NCBI GenBank assembly: GCA_910586025.1
Contig: CAJUIO010000015.1
Location: 4,586 to 46,906, forward strand
Direction of reading: 5' to 3'
From: an uncultured Lachnospiraceae bacterium
GTDB lineage: Bacteria; Bacillota; Clostridia; Lachnospirales; Lachnospiraceae
Length of the DNA: 42,321 bases
Positions within the stretch are counted from its first letter, which is position 1. Each line of letters begins with the position of its first letter. Of this stretch, positions 1 to 8,604 are shown piece after piece. A program made the position numbers and the translations under genes. A model generated the notes under the pieces. The model was not told the origin of the DNA, ran no database searches, and worked only from the letters and a program-made list of their open reading frames with translations.

Positions 1-2770
1 GCTCAGGCGGCGCTTCCGGAGGAGGAGCCGCACCGGGATCCTGCTGCGCAGCGGCGGCAGCGGCAGCGGCTGCTGCCGCCTCCTGCTCCTGAGCCGCCTG
101 GATCGCTGCCTGCTGAGCGGCTGTCATTTCGTTTCTCTGCTGTTCAATGATGCCCTCAATACCCGGCTGAGCCATATATTCAAAGGTATGAATACAGGTG
201 TTAGTGTTTGCCTGCGGTATGGTTATGGTGGATACCGTGCCGTCCGGGTTGGTAACCTCCTGGGTGATGGGTTCGGCGGGAACCGTTCCGGAGCCCTGCT
301 GCAGGGAGGCATCCTCGGGAGGTGTCAGGGACAGAACGCCCTGAACCTTGAAGGGACACGGATCATTGGCGGGAAGGTTGCTGTAAGGACATACATAGCC
401 CTGGTAATGCACGTTGCAGCTGTCGGTGGGAACCGTTCCCTCGGCAAAGTATTCCGACCGTATGGTGCCGTCGCACAGACCCGGAATCGGAAGCTTGCCG
501 GACTGGGAGCAGACCGTGGCAGTCACGATTCCGCTGGCAGGCATCTGGAAGGACTGGCTTGGCAGCTCCTCATGGATCTTTGACATGGCGGCCCGCCACA
601 GCTTCTTTGCCAGATTCCTCTCCTCGCCCTGACGGAGCTTGGTGTTGTTGTCGTAGCCCGTCCACACGGAAGCCGTGTAATAGGGGGTATAGCCGGAAAA
701 CCACACGTCGTTGTAGTCCGAGGTGGTTCCCGTCTTACCTGCCATAGCCATGTTTCCAAAGTTCACGGAGGCACCGGTACCGGTTGTCACAACATCCACC
801 ATGGCATCTGTAAGGAGCCATGCGGTGGTGTCGCGGATTACCTGCCTTGACTGGGGCAGAGTGTTGTCGAGAATTACATTGCCGTCATGGTCTAATACCT
901 TGGTATAGAGCTTTGGCTTGATATAGGTACCGCCGTTGGCAATGGTGGCATAGGAGGCGTTCAGCTCCTCGTTAGTGACACCGTAGGTTACGCCGCCAAG
1001 AGCCAGAGACTGCTGGATATCGGAAAAAATCTCAGTCTTGCCGTTTATGGTAATCTCCTCCCGGTCCACCAGGGTGGTGAAGCCGAAATTTTTGAGATAA
1101 TCAAATCCCAGCTGGGGAGTGATCTGCGTCAGGGTCTTGACCGCAATAATGTTCATGGACTGGCGGATACCTTCCCGAAGGGAGTTGAGCCCCCGGTATC
1201 CGGTGGAATACCAGTTGCTTACCGGACGCCCGTCCGCATAATTAAAGGGTGCGTCGTTCTGGACTGTGGCAAGGGTAAGTCCCGCACTGTCCAGGGCCGG
1301 GGCATAGACCGCCACCACCTTGAAGGTGGAGCCTGGCTGGCGCTTGGTATCGGTGGCGCGGTTCAGGGTCCGGCTTCCTTCCTTCCGTCCTCTGCCGCCC
1401 ACCATTGCCACCACGTAGCCGGTGCTCTGATCCTCCACCACGATGGAAACCTGAGGCTGGGGTGTCAGGTGGATATTTTCCCCGTATACCTCGTCGCCGG
1501 CGCTCATGACGGCGGCCTTGTATTCCTCGATTGCCGCATAAGCCTCCTCCTGAGTATTGTAGATCAGATTGAAGGAGGAGTTAAACTCCCGGAAGTAGGT
1601 CCGGAACATTTCGGTGCTGTGGTTTTCCCTGGTACCGTCCGCCTTCTGGATCGTCAGCTCATAGTTCAGATACCACCGCACGTCCGCAGGATAATTTTCC
1701 TCGTTGGAAAACACCTCGTCGCAGATAGCCTGGATATGGGGATCCTGGGTGGCGTAAATCTTGAGGCCCCCGCTGTAGAGCAGGGTATAAGCCTGAGTCT
1801 CGTTATAACCGGCGGCGAGAAGGTCTTCCATGATATCGTCAGTTAATGCGTCCACAAAGTATGTATTAACTGTGTCCTCCTCCACCTCCGCATTTACCAT
1901 CTGAATGCGGGAATAGACATCATCCGCCATGGCCTGATCATATCTGGTCTGGTCAATGTAGCCCTGTTCCAGCATGTTTCCAAGAACCTTGGCCCTTCTC
2001 TCGGCGTTTTTGTCCGGGTGTGAGATCGGATTAAAGCGGGAAGGGTTCTGGGTGATCGCCGCAATCACGGCGCATTCCGACAGGGAGAGGGAATTGACGG
2101 GCTTGTTGAAATAACGAAGGGATGCCGCCTGCACTCCCAGGGTATTCTGTCCCAGATTGATGGTGTTCATGTAGTTGAGGAGCACATCCTCCTTGGACAT
2201 GGTCTTGGTCAGCTCGATGGCAAGATACTGTTCCTGGATCTTGCGCTTCATCTTTTCGGCAAAGCCTTCCTCGCTTGTCCAGTTTGTAAAAACATTGTTC
2301 TTCAGAAGCTGCTGGGTAATGGTGCTGGCTCCCTCGGAAAAATGAAAGCCGTTGGAGATTCCCACATAAGCCGCACGGATAATTCCCTTGATATCAATGC
2401 CGTTGTGCTCATAGAAGCGTTCATCCTCGATGGCTACAAAGGCATGTGACAGATCTTCCGGAATCATATCCTGGCCTACCGGGATCCTGTTGGAATCCGC
2501 CGCAATCAGCTTTCCGATCTGATTGCCCTCAAGGTCGTAGACAAAGGTGGAAAATCCGGTGGGGGTAACGTCGATATTGTCGATGCCGGGTGCCGTGTCA
2601 ATGACACCCTTAAAAATGCCGATGCCCATGCTCGCTCCGATGACACCGATGGAAATCATGCCAAGGAGCGCCAGATTCAGGATAGCGAGCAGCAGCTTTT
2701 TGCTCCATTTGGAAGATGTAGCATGAAGGGATTTCTGCTTTGCCTTAATCCCTCTTTTACTGTAATTCAT
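1..2770 (-). CDS. class A penicillin-binding protein (PBP1A-like), 3' end beyond the window
   Basis: Bifunctional peptidoglycan synthase: an N-terminal GT51 glycosyltransferase polymerises lipid II and a C-terminal transpeptidase cross-links stem peptides on the outer face of the membrane. The reading frame is open from ATG at 2770 to the window edge (about 923 residues seen). A basic start is followed by one membrane segment (about residues 23-50). The GT51 motif EDERFYEHNG is near residue 113. The transpeptidase SxxK motif lies in RQPGSTFK near residue 477, SMN follows, and KTGTT is near residue 676. The visible C-terminus is an Ala/Gln/Pro-rich tail with a long alanine run, as in many Firmicutes PBP1 proteins. 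The start has a GGAGG site at 2779-2783 with good spacing. It is divergent from the YigZ gene. The ORF is not closed because its stop is outside the window. The family assignment is firm; the exact symbol (ponA or pbpF type) is not. Confidence 0.93.
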   Translation of the reverse strand, partial: MNYSKRGIKAKQKSLHATSSKWSKKLLLAILNLALLGMISIGVIGASMGIGIFKGVIDTAPGIDNIDVTPTGFSTFVYDLEGNQIGKLIAADSNRIPVGQDMIPEDLSHAFVAIEDERFYEHNGIDIKGIIRAAYVGISNGFHFSEGASTITQQLLKNNVFTNWTSEEGFAEKMKRKIQEQYLAIELTKTMSKEDVLLNYMNTINLGQNTLGVQAASLRYFNKPVNSLSLSECAVIAAITQNPSRFNPISHPDKNAERRAKVLGNMLEQGYIDQTRYDQAMADDVYSRIQMVNAEVEEDTVNTYFVDALTDDIMEDLLAAGYNETQAYTLLYSGGLKIYATQDPHIQAICDEVFSNEENYPADVRWYLNYELTIQKADGTRENHSTEMFRTYFREFNSSFNLIYNTQEEAYAAIEEYKAAVMSAGDEVYGENIHLTPQPQVSIVVEDQSTGYVVAMVGGRGRKEGSRTLNRATDTKRQPGSTFKVVAVYAPALDSAGLTLATVQNDAPFNYADGRPVSNWYSTGYRGLNSLREGIRQSMNIIAVKTLTQITPQLGFDYLKNFGFTTLVDREEITINGKTEIFSDIQQSLALGGVTYGVTNEELNASYATIANGGTYIKPKLYTKVLDHDGNVILDNTLPQSRQVIRDTTAWLLTDAMVDVVTTGTGASVNFGNMAMAGKTGTTSDYNDVWFSGYTPYYTASVWTGYDNNTKLRQGEERNLAKKLWRAAMSKIHEELPSQSFQMPASGIVTATVCSQSGKLPIPGLCDGTIRSEYFAEGTVPTDSCNVHYQGYVCPYSNLPANDPCPFKVQGVLSLTPPEDASLQQGSGTVPAEPITQEVTNPDGTVSTITIPQANTNTCIHTFEYMAQPGIEGIIEQQRNEMTAAQQAAIQAAQEQEAAAAAAAAAAAQQDPGAAPPPEAPPE

Positions 2771-2816
2771 GTTATATGCCTCCATAAAAAATTCCAAAAT
2801 TATTTTATAAATATAA

Positions 2817-2825
2817 AGTATACCA
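2817..2825 (-). promoter_or_regulatory. probable extended -10 promoter of the PBP gene
   Basis: On the minus strand TGG-TATACT reads from 2825 to 2817, a good extended -10 element about 47 nt before the ATG. No clear -35 is seen. Confidence 0.5.
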
Positions 2826-2879
2826 AATTGTGAGATCGAAATAAAGGTTTTTTATGGTTTATTAAGAATTATTCACAAA

Positions 2880-2907
2880 TTGATACACTTTTATTCTCCG
2901 GTATGGT
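2880..2907 (+). promoter_or_regulatory. probable sigma-A promoter of the YigZ gene
   Basis: TTGATA (2880-2885), 16 nt spacer, TATGGT (2902-2907), about 35 nt upstream of the start codon. Confidence 0.5.
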
Positions 2908-2942
2908 AGACTTTTAAGAGAAAAGCAGAAGGGAGCATGGAG

Positions 2943-3602
2943 ATGGGGACGCAGGATGGCAGAGAAAAATTCCTTCCTTATAAAATAGTATACGAGGCGG
3001 GAGAGGGTGAGATCGTGGAAAAGAAATCCCGGTTTATCGCATCCGTCTCGCCGGCGGGAAGCGAGCAGGAGGCTGCGGCCTTCATCGAGAGCATCCGAAA
3101 GAAGCATTATGATGCCCGGCATAACTGTCCGGCTTTTGTAATAGGAAGGAACAGGGAGCTTTCGAGATGCAGCGACGACGGGGAACCGGGAGGCACTGCG
3201 GGGAAACCGATTCTGGAGGTGATAAACGGCATGGGACTCACCGACACGGTGGTGGTGGTCACGCGGTATTTTGGCGGAATTCTCCTGGGAACGGGCGGTC
3301 TTGTGAGAGCCTATACGGAGGCGGCAAAGGCTGGGCTTGCCAACGCCGGAATCGCCACCATGCGATACGGATCGCTTCTGAATATCTCTGCGGATTACAC
3401 GGATTTGGGCAGAATCCAGTATCTTCTGGGAAACAGGAGGATCCCTGTTCTTGATTCCCAGTACACGGACCGGGTCAGCCTTAAGCTCAGAGTCTCCGAG
3501 GAGGATGTGGACGCTCTTTTGAAGGAGCTGACAGAGAGCACCGGGGCCAGGGCAGGAATAGAAATCCTGGAAAAGAGTTATTATATGGTGGAGGAAGCAT
3601 AG
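2943..3602 (+). CDS. YigZ/IMPACT family protein (UPF0029)
   Basis: A 219-residue member of the YigZ/YvyE/IMPACT family. The eukaryotic member IMPACT acts on translational control through GCN1/GCN2; the bacterial role is not well defined, though ribosome or translation-related functions are suspected. The family signature is clear: a DDGEPGGTAGKPIL segment and VVVVTRYFGGILLGTGGLVRAY-like glycine-rich core (residues about 75-125), then a C-terminal ferredoxin-like domain. The length is typical of the family. Two ATGs compete: 2937 and 2943. The Shine-Dalgarno AAGGGAG at 2929-2935 sits 1 nt from the first but 7 nt from the second, so 2943 is preferred. It has its own promoter, diverges from the PBP gene, and appears to be monocistronic. 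Confidence 0.9.
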   Translation: MGTQDGREKFLPYKIVYEAGEGEIVEKKSRFIASVSPAGSEQEAAAFIESIRKKHYDARHNCPAFVIGRNRELSRCSDDGEPGGTAGKPILEVINGMGLTDTVVVVTRYFGGILLGTGGLVRAYTEAAKAGLANAGIATMRYGSLLNISADYTDLGRIQYLLGNRRIPVLDSQYTDRVSLKLRVSEEDVDALLKELTESTGARAGIEILEKSYYMVEEA

Positions 3603-3613
3603 GATATGTGACA

Positions 3614-3683
3614 GGCGGTGAGCCTCGCTGCGCAATATCACCGCAGGCACGTTTGCACTACTTGTCGCCCGCAGCGGTGTTTT
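3614..3683 (+). terminator. probable terminator after the YigZ gene, with an alternative hairpin
   Basis: CACCGC (3639-3644) can pair with GCGGTG (3674-3679), which is followed by TTTT. The same CACCGC can also pair with GCGGTGA at 3615-3621. The strand therefore has two mutually exclusive folds. Because the mgtE promoter lies just after it, the simplest reading is a terminator for the YigZ transcript. Confidence 0.5.
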
Positions 3684-3684
3684 G

Positions 3685-3713
3685 TTGACAAAAAGGGGCA
3701 GATGGATTAAAGT
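3685..3713 (+). promoter_or_regulatory. probable mgtE promoter
   Basis: A perfect TTGACA (3685-3690) is followed after 17 nt by TAAAGT (3708-3713). The predicted transcript begins near 3720, giving a leader of about 110 nt before mgtE. That is too short to hold a full M-box riboswitch, and none is recognised. Confidence 0.6.
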
Positions 3714-3748
3714 AAGAAAAAGCAATTTCCGGAAAGGTGGTGGTTTTT

Positions 3749-3853
3749 ATGAAGAAGAGTACACAGTCAGGCAACACAGATATCCCTCCTCACAGTCGGA
3801 GCATAAAAATCACATATGAAGGAGATTCGCTATGGAAGAGAACAGAGATTTAG
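3749..3853 (+). CDS. possible 34-residue leader peptide overlapping mgtE
   Basis: A short ORF, beginning MKKSTQSGNTD and ending WKRTEI, starts at ATG 3749. An AGGTGG-type site ends about 9 nt before it. It overlaps the mgtE start at 3832 by 22 nt in another frame. Codons 13 and 14 are CCT CCT (Pro-Pro). The CTCCT inside them (3786-3790) is complementary to the AGGAG of the mgtE ribosome binding site (3820-3824), and alternatively pairs (CTCC) with GGAG at 3798-3801. Ribosome position on this ORF could therefore open or close the mgtE start. Mg-responsive, proline-dependent leaders such as mgtL are known in enterobacteria. That this is an analogue is only inference; it may be a chance ORF. Confidence 0.4.
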   Translation: MKKSTQSGNTDIPPHSRSIKITYEGDSLWKRTEI

Positions 3854-5181
3854 AGATTATCAGGGAGTTACTTGAAACCAGGCAGTACACCAGTCTCCGA
3901 CAGAGGATGGCGGAGATGAATTATGCGGATGCGGCGGCCGTCATGGAGGAGCTTGAGGAGGACGAACAGCTTAAGATTTTCCGGATCCTTCCCAAAAGCA
4001 TGGCGGCTGATGTTTTTTCTTATCTTGAGGTGGACAATCAGCAGTTTATCATAACGAGACTGGCCGACAGCGAGGCCGCCGGCATCATCAACCACCTTAT
4101 GGCTGACGATGCCGCAGATCTGATGGAGGAAATGCCGGCCAATGTGGTCAAGAAGCTCCTCGCAAACGCAAGCGCCGAGACGAGAAGAGACATCAACCAG
4201 CTGCTGCGCTATCCGGAGGATTCCGCAGGCAGCATTATGACCGTGGAATACGTGGATCTGAAGGAAAGCATGACAGTGGAGGATGCCATTGCCCGCATTC
4301 GGCAGGTGGGGGTTGACAGCGAGACCATCAATATCTGTTATGTGCTGGATGCCGGAAGGACGCTGGTGGGCACCGTGGCGCTGCGCTATCTGCTGATCAG
4401 CCCGCAGGATGCGGTGATCGGGGAGATCATGCATGAGAATGTGATCTATATCAATACCCTGATGGATCAGGAGGCGGTGGCGAGACAGTTCCAGAAATAC
4501 GACTTTACCTCCATGCCGGTGGTGGACAATGAGAAGCGTCTGGTGGGAATCATCACGGTGGATGATATCGTGGATATTCTTCAGGAAGAGGCCACGGAGG
4601 ATATGGAAAAGATGGCGGCGATCGTGCCCTCTGATAAGCCGTACATGAAGACAGGGGTGTTTGAGACCTGGAAGAAGAGAATCCCCTGGCTTTTACTGCT
4701 CATGATTTCAGCCGCGTTTACCGGGAAAATAATCACATCCTTCGAGGATGCCCTGAGCGCCTGCGTGGTTCTCACCGCCTATATTCCCATGCTCATGGAT
4801 ACGGGGGGAAATGCGGGAGGACAGGCCAGCGTGACCATTATCAGGGGGCTGTCACTGGACGAGATCGAATTTGGCGATCTGATCCGGGTGGTGTGGAAGG
4901 AGGCCAGAGTGGCCCTGCTTTGCGGAATCACCCTGGGAGCGGCAAATTTCGCCAAGCTCCTTGTCTTTGACAGGGTGGGGATTGTGGTGGCGGGAGTGGT
5001 GTGTCTTACGCTGACAGCGGCGGTTCTGATCGCAAAGGTGGTGGGCTGTATTCTGCCCATGCTTGCCAGGAAGGCGGGCTTTGACCCGGCGGTGATGGCG
5101 AGCCCTTTCATTACGACTATCGTGGATGCGCTCTCGCTTCTGATCTATTTCAGGATTGCGGCAGTGATGCTGCATATCTGA
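3832..5181 (+). CDS. mgtE: magnesium transporter MgtE
   Basis: Mg2+ channel/transporter of the MgtE (SLC41-like) family, acting in the cytoplasmic membrane. The 449-residue length is normal. Domain order: a helical MgtE_N domain rich in acidic residues (about 1-125), paired CBS domains (about 135-257) that sense cytosolic Mg2+ and gate the channel, and a C-terminal membrane part of about five helices (from residue 285). That part contains the conserved MDTGGNAGGQ segment and the FITTIVDALSLLIYF helix near the end. The start has AAGGAG at 3819-3824, 7 nt away. It seems to be transcribed alone from the promoter at 3685 and ends at a strong terminator. Regulation may be by gating plus the overlapping leader ORF; no M-box was found. 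Confidence 0.96.
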   Translation: MEENRDLEIIRELLETRQYTSLRQRMAEMNYADAAAVMEELEEDEQLKIFRILPKSMAADVFSYLEVDNQQFIITRLADSEAAGIINHLMADDAADLMEEMPANVVKKLLANASAETRRDINQLLRYPEDSAGSIMTVEYVDLKESMTVEDAIARIRQVGVDSETINICYVLDAGRTLVGTVALRYLLISPQDAVIGEIMHENVIYINTLMDQEAVARQFQKYDFTSMPVVDNEKRLVGIITVDDIVDILQEEATEDMEKMAAIVPSDKPYMKTGVFETWKKRIPWLLLLMISAAFTGKIITSFEDALSACVVLTAYIPMLMDTGGNAGGQASVTIIRGLSLDEIEFGDLIRVVWKEARVALLCGITLGAANFAKLLVFDRVGIVVAGVVCLTLTAAVLIAKVVGCILPMLARKAGFDPAVMASPFITTIVDALSLLIYFRIAAVMLHI

Positions 5182-5236
5182 GGAAAAGGACGGTTTGACC
5201 AACTGCGGCTGATCGTTACCATAGAAAAGCTTGTTC

Positions 5237-5286
5237 GGGCCGTGAGGAAAACAGAGTTCGTTTACTGTTTTCCTCACGGCCCTTTT
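5237..5286 (+). terminator. strong rho-independent terminator of mgtE
   Basis: A perfect 18-bp stem (5237-5254 with 5265-5282), loop of 10 nt, then TTTT. It lies between the convergent mgtE and typA genes. The minus strand has no matching T run, so it mainly serves mgtE. Confidence 0.9.
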
Positions 5287-5297
5287 GTTAAAGATCC

Positions 5298-7142
5298 TTA
5301 TTGAGAGAGCGATGCTGCCCGCATGGCGGCTCTCTTCCTCATGGTGGGATCAAGTATTTTCTTGCGGATCCGGAGAGACTTCGGCGTTACCTCCAAAAGC
5401 TCGTCCGTGTCGATGAAATCCAGGGCCTGCTCAAGGCTCAGGATTTTGGGCGGTGTCAGGCGAAGGGCCTCGTCTGCGCTGGAGGAGCGTGTGTTGGTGA
5501 GCTGCTTTTTCTTGCAGACGTTCAGCTCGATATCCTCGCCCCGGCCGTTCTGACCCACCACCATGCCGGAGTAGACCTTTTCCCCGGGGCCGATAAAGAG
5601 AGTTCCTCTCTCCTGGGCGTTGAACAGACCGTAGGTGATGGCTTCCCCGGCCTCAAAGGCGATCAGCGACCCTTGCTTGCGGTACTGGATATCCCCCTTG
5701 TAAGGGCCGTAGCCGTCGAACACACTGTTCATGATGCCGTTTCCTTTAGTGTCCGTGAGAAATTCACCGCGGTATCCGATCAGACCTCTGGAGGGAATGG
5801 AGAATTCCAGACGGGTGTACCCGCCGGAGACGCTTCCCATGCCCTGAAGCTCGCCTTTGCGCTGGCTGAGCTTTTCTATGATGGAACCGGAAAATTCCTC
5901 CGGAACGTCGATATAGCACAGCTCCATGGGCTCTAATTTCTTGCCCTTCTCGTCCGTCCTGTAGAGAACCTCGGCTTTGCTGACCGCGAATTCATAGCCC
6001 TCCCGGCGCATGTTTTCGATGAGCACGGACAGATGGAGCTCGCCCCGTCCCGACACCTTGAAGGCCTCGGTGGTGTCCGTCTCCTCCACCCGCAGGGACA
6101 CATCCGTGTTCAGCTCCCGGAACAGGCGGTCGCGAAGATGGCGGCTTGTCACGTATTTTCCCTCCTGCCCGGCAAGGGGAGAGTCGTTGACGATAAAGTG
6201 CATGGCGATGGTGGGCTCCGATATCTTCTGGAAGGGGATGGGAACCGGGTTTTCCGGCGAACACAGGGTGTCGCCGATGCGGATATCCGAAATGCCGGAT
6301 ATGGCCACAATAGAACCGATGTCCGCCTGGGCGGCATCCACCTTGTTGAGACCGTCGAACTCGTAGAGCTTGCTGATCTTAACCTTTTTCTGTTTGTCGG
6401 GATCGTGATGGTTGACGATCACAACCTCCTGATTTACTCTGACGGAGCCGTTATCAACCTTTCCCACGCCGATGCGTCCCACATATTCATTGTAGTCGAT
6501 GGTGCTGATCAGAATCTGAGTCCCGGCCTGCGGGTCTCCCTCGGGAGCCGGAATATAGTCGAGGATGGTCTCAAACAGGGGAACCATGTTCTCTCCCGGC
6601 CGGTTCATGTCAAGGGATGCGGTTCCCGTCCGGGCGGAGGCGAACACGAAGGGACAGTCAAGCTGCTCCTCGCTGGCATCCAGCTCGATGAAGAGTTCGA
6701 GCACCTCGTCGATCACCTGGGCGGGACGTGCCTCCGCGCGGTCGATCTTGTTGATGCACACGATAACGGGAAGCTCCAGCTCCAGAGCCTTTCGCAGCAC
6801 GAACTTGGTCTGCGGCATGGCACCCTCGAAAGCGTCCACAACCAGAATCACGCCGTTCACCATCTTGAGGACCCGCTCCACCTCGCCGCCGAAGTCCGCA
6901 TGGCCCGGGGTGTCGATGATGTTGATCTTGGTGCCTTTGTAGGTGACGGCAGTGTTTTTGGAGAGGATGGTGATACCTCTTTCTCTCTCGATGTCGTTGG
7001 AATCCATGACCCGCTCCGCCACGTCCTGATGCTCGCGGAACACGCCGCTTTGCTTTAGCAGCTCATCCACCAGGGTGGTTTTTCCGTGGTCAACATGGGC
7101 AATGATTGCAATATTTCTTATATCTTCTCTTTTTTGTCTCAT
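5298..7142 (-). CDS. typA: translational GTPase TypA/BipA
   Basis: Ribosome-binding GTPase of the elongation factor superfamily, involved in ribosome assembly and stress or cold adaptation. The 614 residues match the family length. The GTPase motifs are intact: AHVDHGKTTLVDELL (G1, residues about 15-29), the RGITI switch I, DTPGHADFGGEVER (G3, about 77-90), and NKIDRAEARP (G4, about 131). The EF-G-like domains and the TypA-specific C-terminal domain follow, the latter containing GLIGYRGEFLTDTKGNG-type sequence. The ATG at 7142 is preceded by GAAAGGCG and a good promoter. It is a single-gene unit, convergent with mgtE. Confidence 0.97.
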   Translation of the reverse strand: MRQKREDIRNIAIIAHVDHGKTTLVDELLKQSGVFREHQDVAERVMDSNDIERERGITILSKNTAVTYKGTKINIIDTPGHADFGGEVERVLKMVNGVILVVDAFEGAMPQTKFVLRKALELELPVIVCINKIDRAEARPAQVIDEVLELFIELDASEEQLDCPFVFASARTGTASLDMNRPGENMVPLFETILDYIPAPEGDPQAGTQILISTIDYNEYVGRIGVGKVDNGSVRVNQEVVIVNHHDPDKQKKVKISKLYEFDGLNKVDAAQADIGSIVAISGISDIRIGDTLCSPENPVPIPFQKISEPTIAMHFIVNDSPLAGQEGKYVTSRHLRDRLFRELNTDVSLRVEETDTTEAFKVSGRGELHLSVLIENMRREGYEFAVSKAEVLYRTDEKGKKLEPMELCYIDVPEEFSGSIIEKLSQRKGELQGMGSVSGGYTRLEFSIPSRGLIGYRGEFLTDTKGNGIMNSVFDGYGPYKGDIQYRKQGSLIAFEAGEAITYGLFNAQERGTLFIGPGEKVYSGMVVGQNGRGEDIELNVCKKKQLTNTRSSSADEALRLTPPKILSLEQALDFIDTDELLEVTPKSLRIRKKILDPTMRKRAAMRAASLSQ

Positions 7143-7172
7143 AATTCTACGCCTTTCAAAATTGCTTTACGT

Positions 7173-7201
7173 AGTATACACTAATGTCTCACGCTTGTAA
7201 A
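7173..7201 (-). promoter_or_regulatory. typA promoter
   Basis: On the minus strand TTTACA (7201-7196), 17 nt, TATACT (7178-7173), about 30 nt before the start codon. Confidence 0.7.
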
Positions 7202-7310
7202 GGGTCAGAACGTCGATTTATGCGATGGATTACGGTTCTTTCTTCGTCAAAAATATGATATAAATATAATACGTACATAAATTTCATAAAGTGTAAAAGG
7301 GAGAAAAACT

Positions 7311-7964
7311 ATGACAGATAAGGTTATTGAAAACAACCAGGTGGTAATCATGGGGCAGATCGTCAGTGACTTTGTGTTCAGCCATGAAATTTTCGGAGAA
7401 GGCTTTTATATGGTTGATGTAAAGGTGGAGAGGCTAAGCGATTCTAGCGATATCATTCCGCTTATGGTGTCGGAACGCCTTCTGGATGTGAACGGGGACT
7501 ACAAGGGACAGAATATCATGGTTTCCGGACAGTTCCGTTCCTACAACAGACATGAGGAGAGAAAGAACAGGCTGGTGCTCTCGGTCTTTGCCAGGGAAAT
7601 CGAGTTTCTGCAGGAAATCGAGGAGAGCGCAAAGACGAACCAGATTTATCTGGACGGGTATATCTGCAAGGAGCCCATTTACAGGAGGACACCTCTCGGA
7701 AGAGAGATTGCGGACCTGCTGCTTGCCGTAAACAGGCCTTATGGAAAGAGCGACTATATCCCCTGTATCTGCTGGGGGAGAAACGCCAGATATGCCAACA
7801 ATTTCCATGTGGGAACAAGATGTGAGATCTGGGGCAGGATCCAGAGCAGAGAATATATGAAGAAGATCTCGGAGGAGCAGGCGGAAAAGAGAGTGGCCTA
7901 CGAGGTTTCCGTCAGCAAGCTGGAGCTTCTCGAGAATATGGAGGAGGATCCCATGCGGGCCTGA
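7311..7964 (+). CDS. SSB-like protein with two OB-fold segments
   Basis: 217 residues, annotated in relatives as a single-stranded DNA-binding protein. Two SSB/PriB-like halves can be seen. The first (about 8-95) begins NNQVVIMGQIVSDFVF, and the second (about 110-200) begins TNQIYLDGYICKEPIYRRTP. The second contains the typical VNRPYGKSDYIPCICWGRNA strand pattern and ends with an RIQSREY strand like canonical SSB. There is no acidic DDDIPF-type tail as in replicative SSB, so this is probably not the main SSB; it may bind ssDNA in another setting. A near-perfect TATAAT lies at 7265-7270, and GGGAG precedes the ATG. The gene lies alone between typA (divergent) and the CobO-like gene. Confidence 0.75.
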   Translation: MTDKVIENNQVVIMGQIVSDFVFSHEIFGEGFYMVDVKVERLSDSSDIIPLMVSERLLDVNGDYKGQNIMVSGQFRSYNRHEERKNRLVLSVFAREIEFLQEIEESAKTNQIYLDGYICKEPIYRRTPLGREIADLLLAVNRPYGKSDYIPCICWGRNARYANNFHVGTRCEIWGRIQSREYMKKISEEQAEKRVAYEVSVSKLELLENMEEDPMRA

Positions 7965-8048
7965 GGCCCAATATTGATTTATCGGCTCTTCTGTGGTATG
8001 ATAGACATCAGTATTTGTAATTTTATATATTTGGGAGAGGTGCGTATC

Positions 8049-8546
8049 ATGAAGAAGGGTCAGGTACATATATACAGCGGAGACGGGCACGGCAAGTCGC
8101 CGGCTGCCCTGGGGCAGGCGGTCATATCGGCGGCGGCGGGAGAGAGCGTGATGATCATCCAGTTCCTGAAGGGGCGGGGACTTCGGACTTCGGAATTCAT
8201 CAGCAGGCTGGAACCCGAGATCAGGCTTTTCCGCTTCGAAAAAAGTGTGGATGACTTTACCAGTCTTTCCGATGAGAAGAAAAAGGAGGAGATTGCCAAC
8301 ATCAAAAATGGCCTGAATTTCGCCAAAAAGGTTCTTGCCACGGGAGAGTGCGACCTTCTGATCCTGGACGAGGTCCTGGGTCTTGTGGATAATCAGATCA
8401 TAACCGTGGAGGAGCTCAGGACACTTCTGGAGGCCCGCAATGAGGAGACGGATGTGATCATGACGGGAATCCTGCTGAATGATGAGATCTGTATGCTGGC
8501 GGACGAGGTGACCAGGGTGGAATCGCTGAAATATAAGCGCTGGTAA
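8049..8546 (+). CDS. CobO/BtuR-like P-loop protein (annotated cob(I)yrinic acid a,c-diamide adenosyltransferase)
   Basis: 165 residues with the fold of ATP:corrinoid adenosyltransferases, which transfer adenosyl from ATP to Co(I) corrinoids. The N-terminal GQVHIYSGDGHGKSPAALG is a P-loop. Canonical members have GxGKGKTT, while here His replaces the first Lys and Ser-Pro replaces Thr-Thr. A Walker B-like LLILDEVLGLV segment is near residue 105. No cobalamin genes are near, so the substrate is uncertain. The start is set at 8049 because GGGAGAGG ends 8 nt upstream; a longer frame reaches back to 7974, but its start overlaps nothing useful and lacks a site. It is followed by the dapA promoter. 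Confidence 0.65.
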   Translation: MKKGQVHIYSGDGHGKSPAALGQAVISAAAGESVMIIQFLKGRGLRTSEFISRLEPEIRLFRFEKSVDDFTSLSDEKKKEEIANIKNGLNFAKKVLATGECDLLILDEVLGLVDNQIITVEELRTLLEARNEETDVIMTGILLNDEICMLADEVTRVESLKYKRW

Positions 8547-8604
8547 GAGGTATTTGGACGCATTTTTTGCAATATCTTAAGCATGAAATCATAGCATCCA
8601 TGCA

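Noticed and set aside
3602..3831. M-box (ykoK) magnesium riboswitch before mgtE
   Set aside because: The predicted promoter leaves only about 110 nt of leader, and the conserved M-box blocks are not seen; a loose GGTGAGCCTC near 3617 lies upstream of the promoter.
6033..7058. 341-codon plus-strand ORF opposite typA
   Set aside because: Complement shadow of the highly conserved typA coding sequence.
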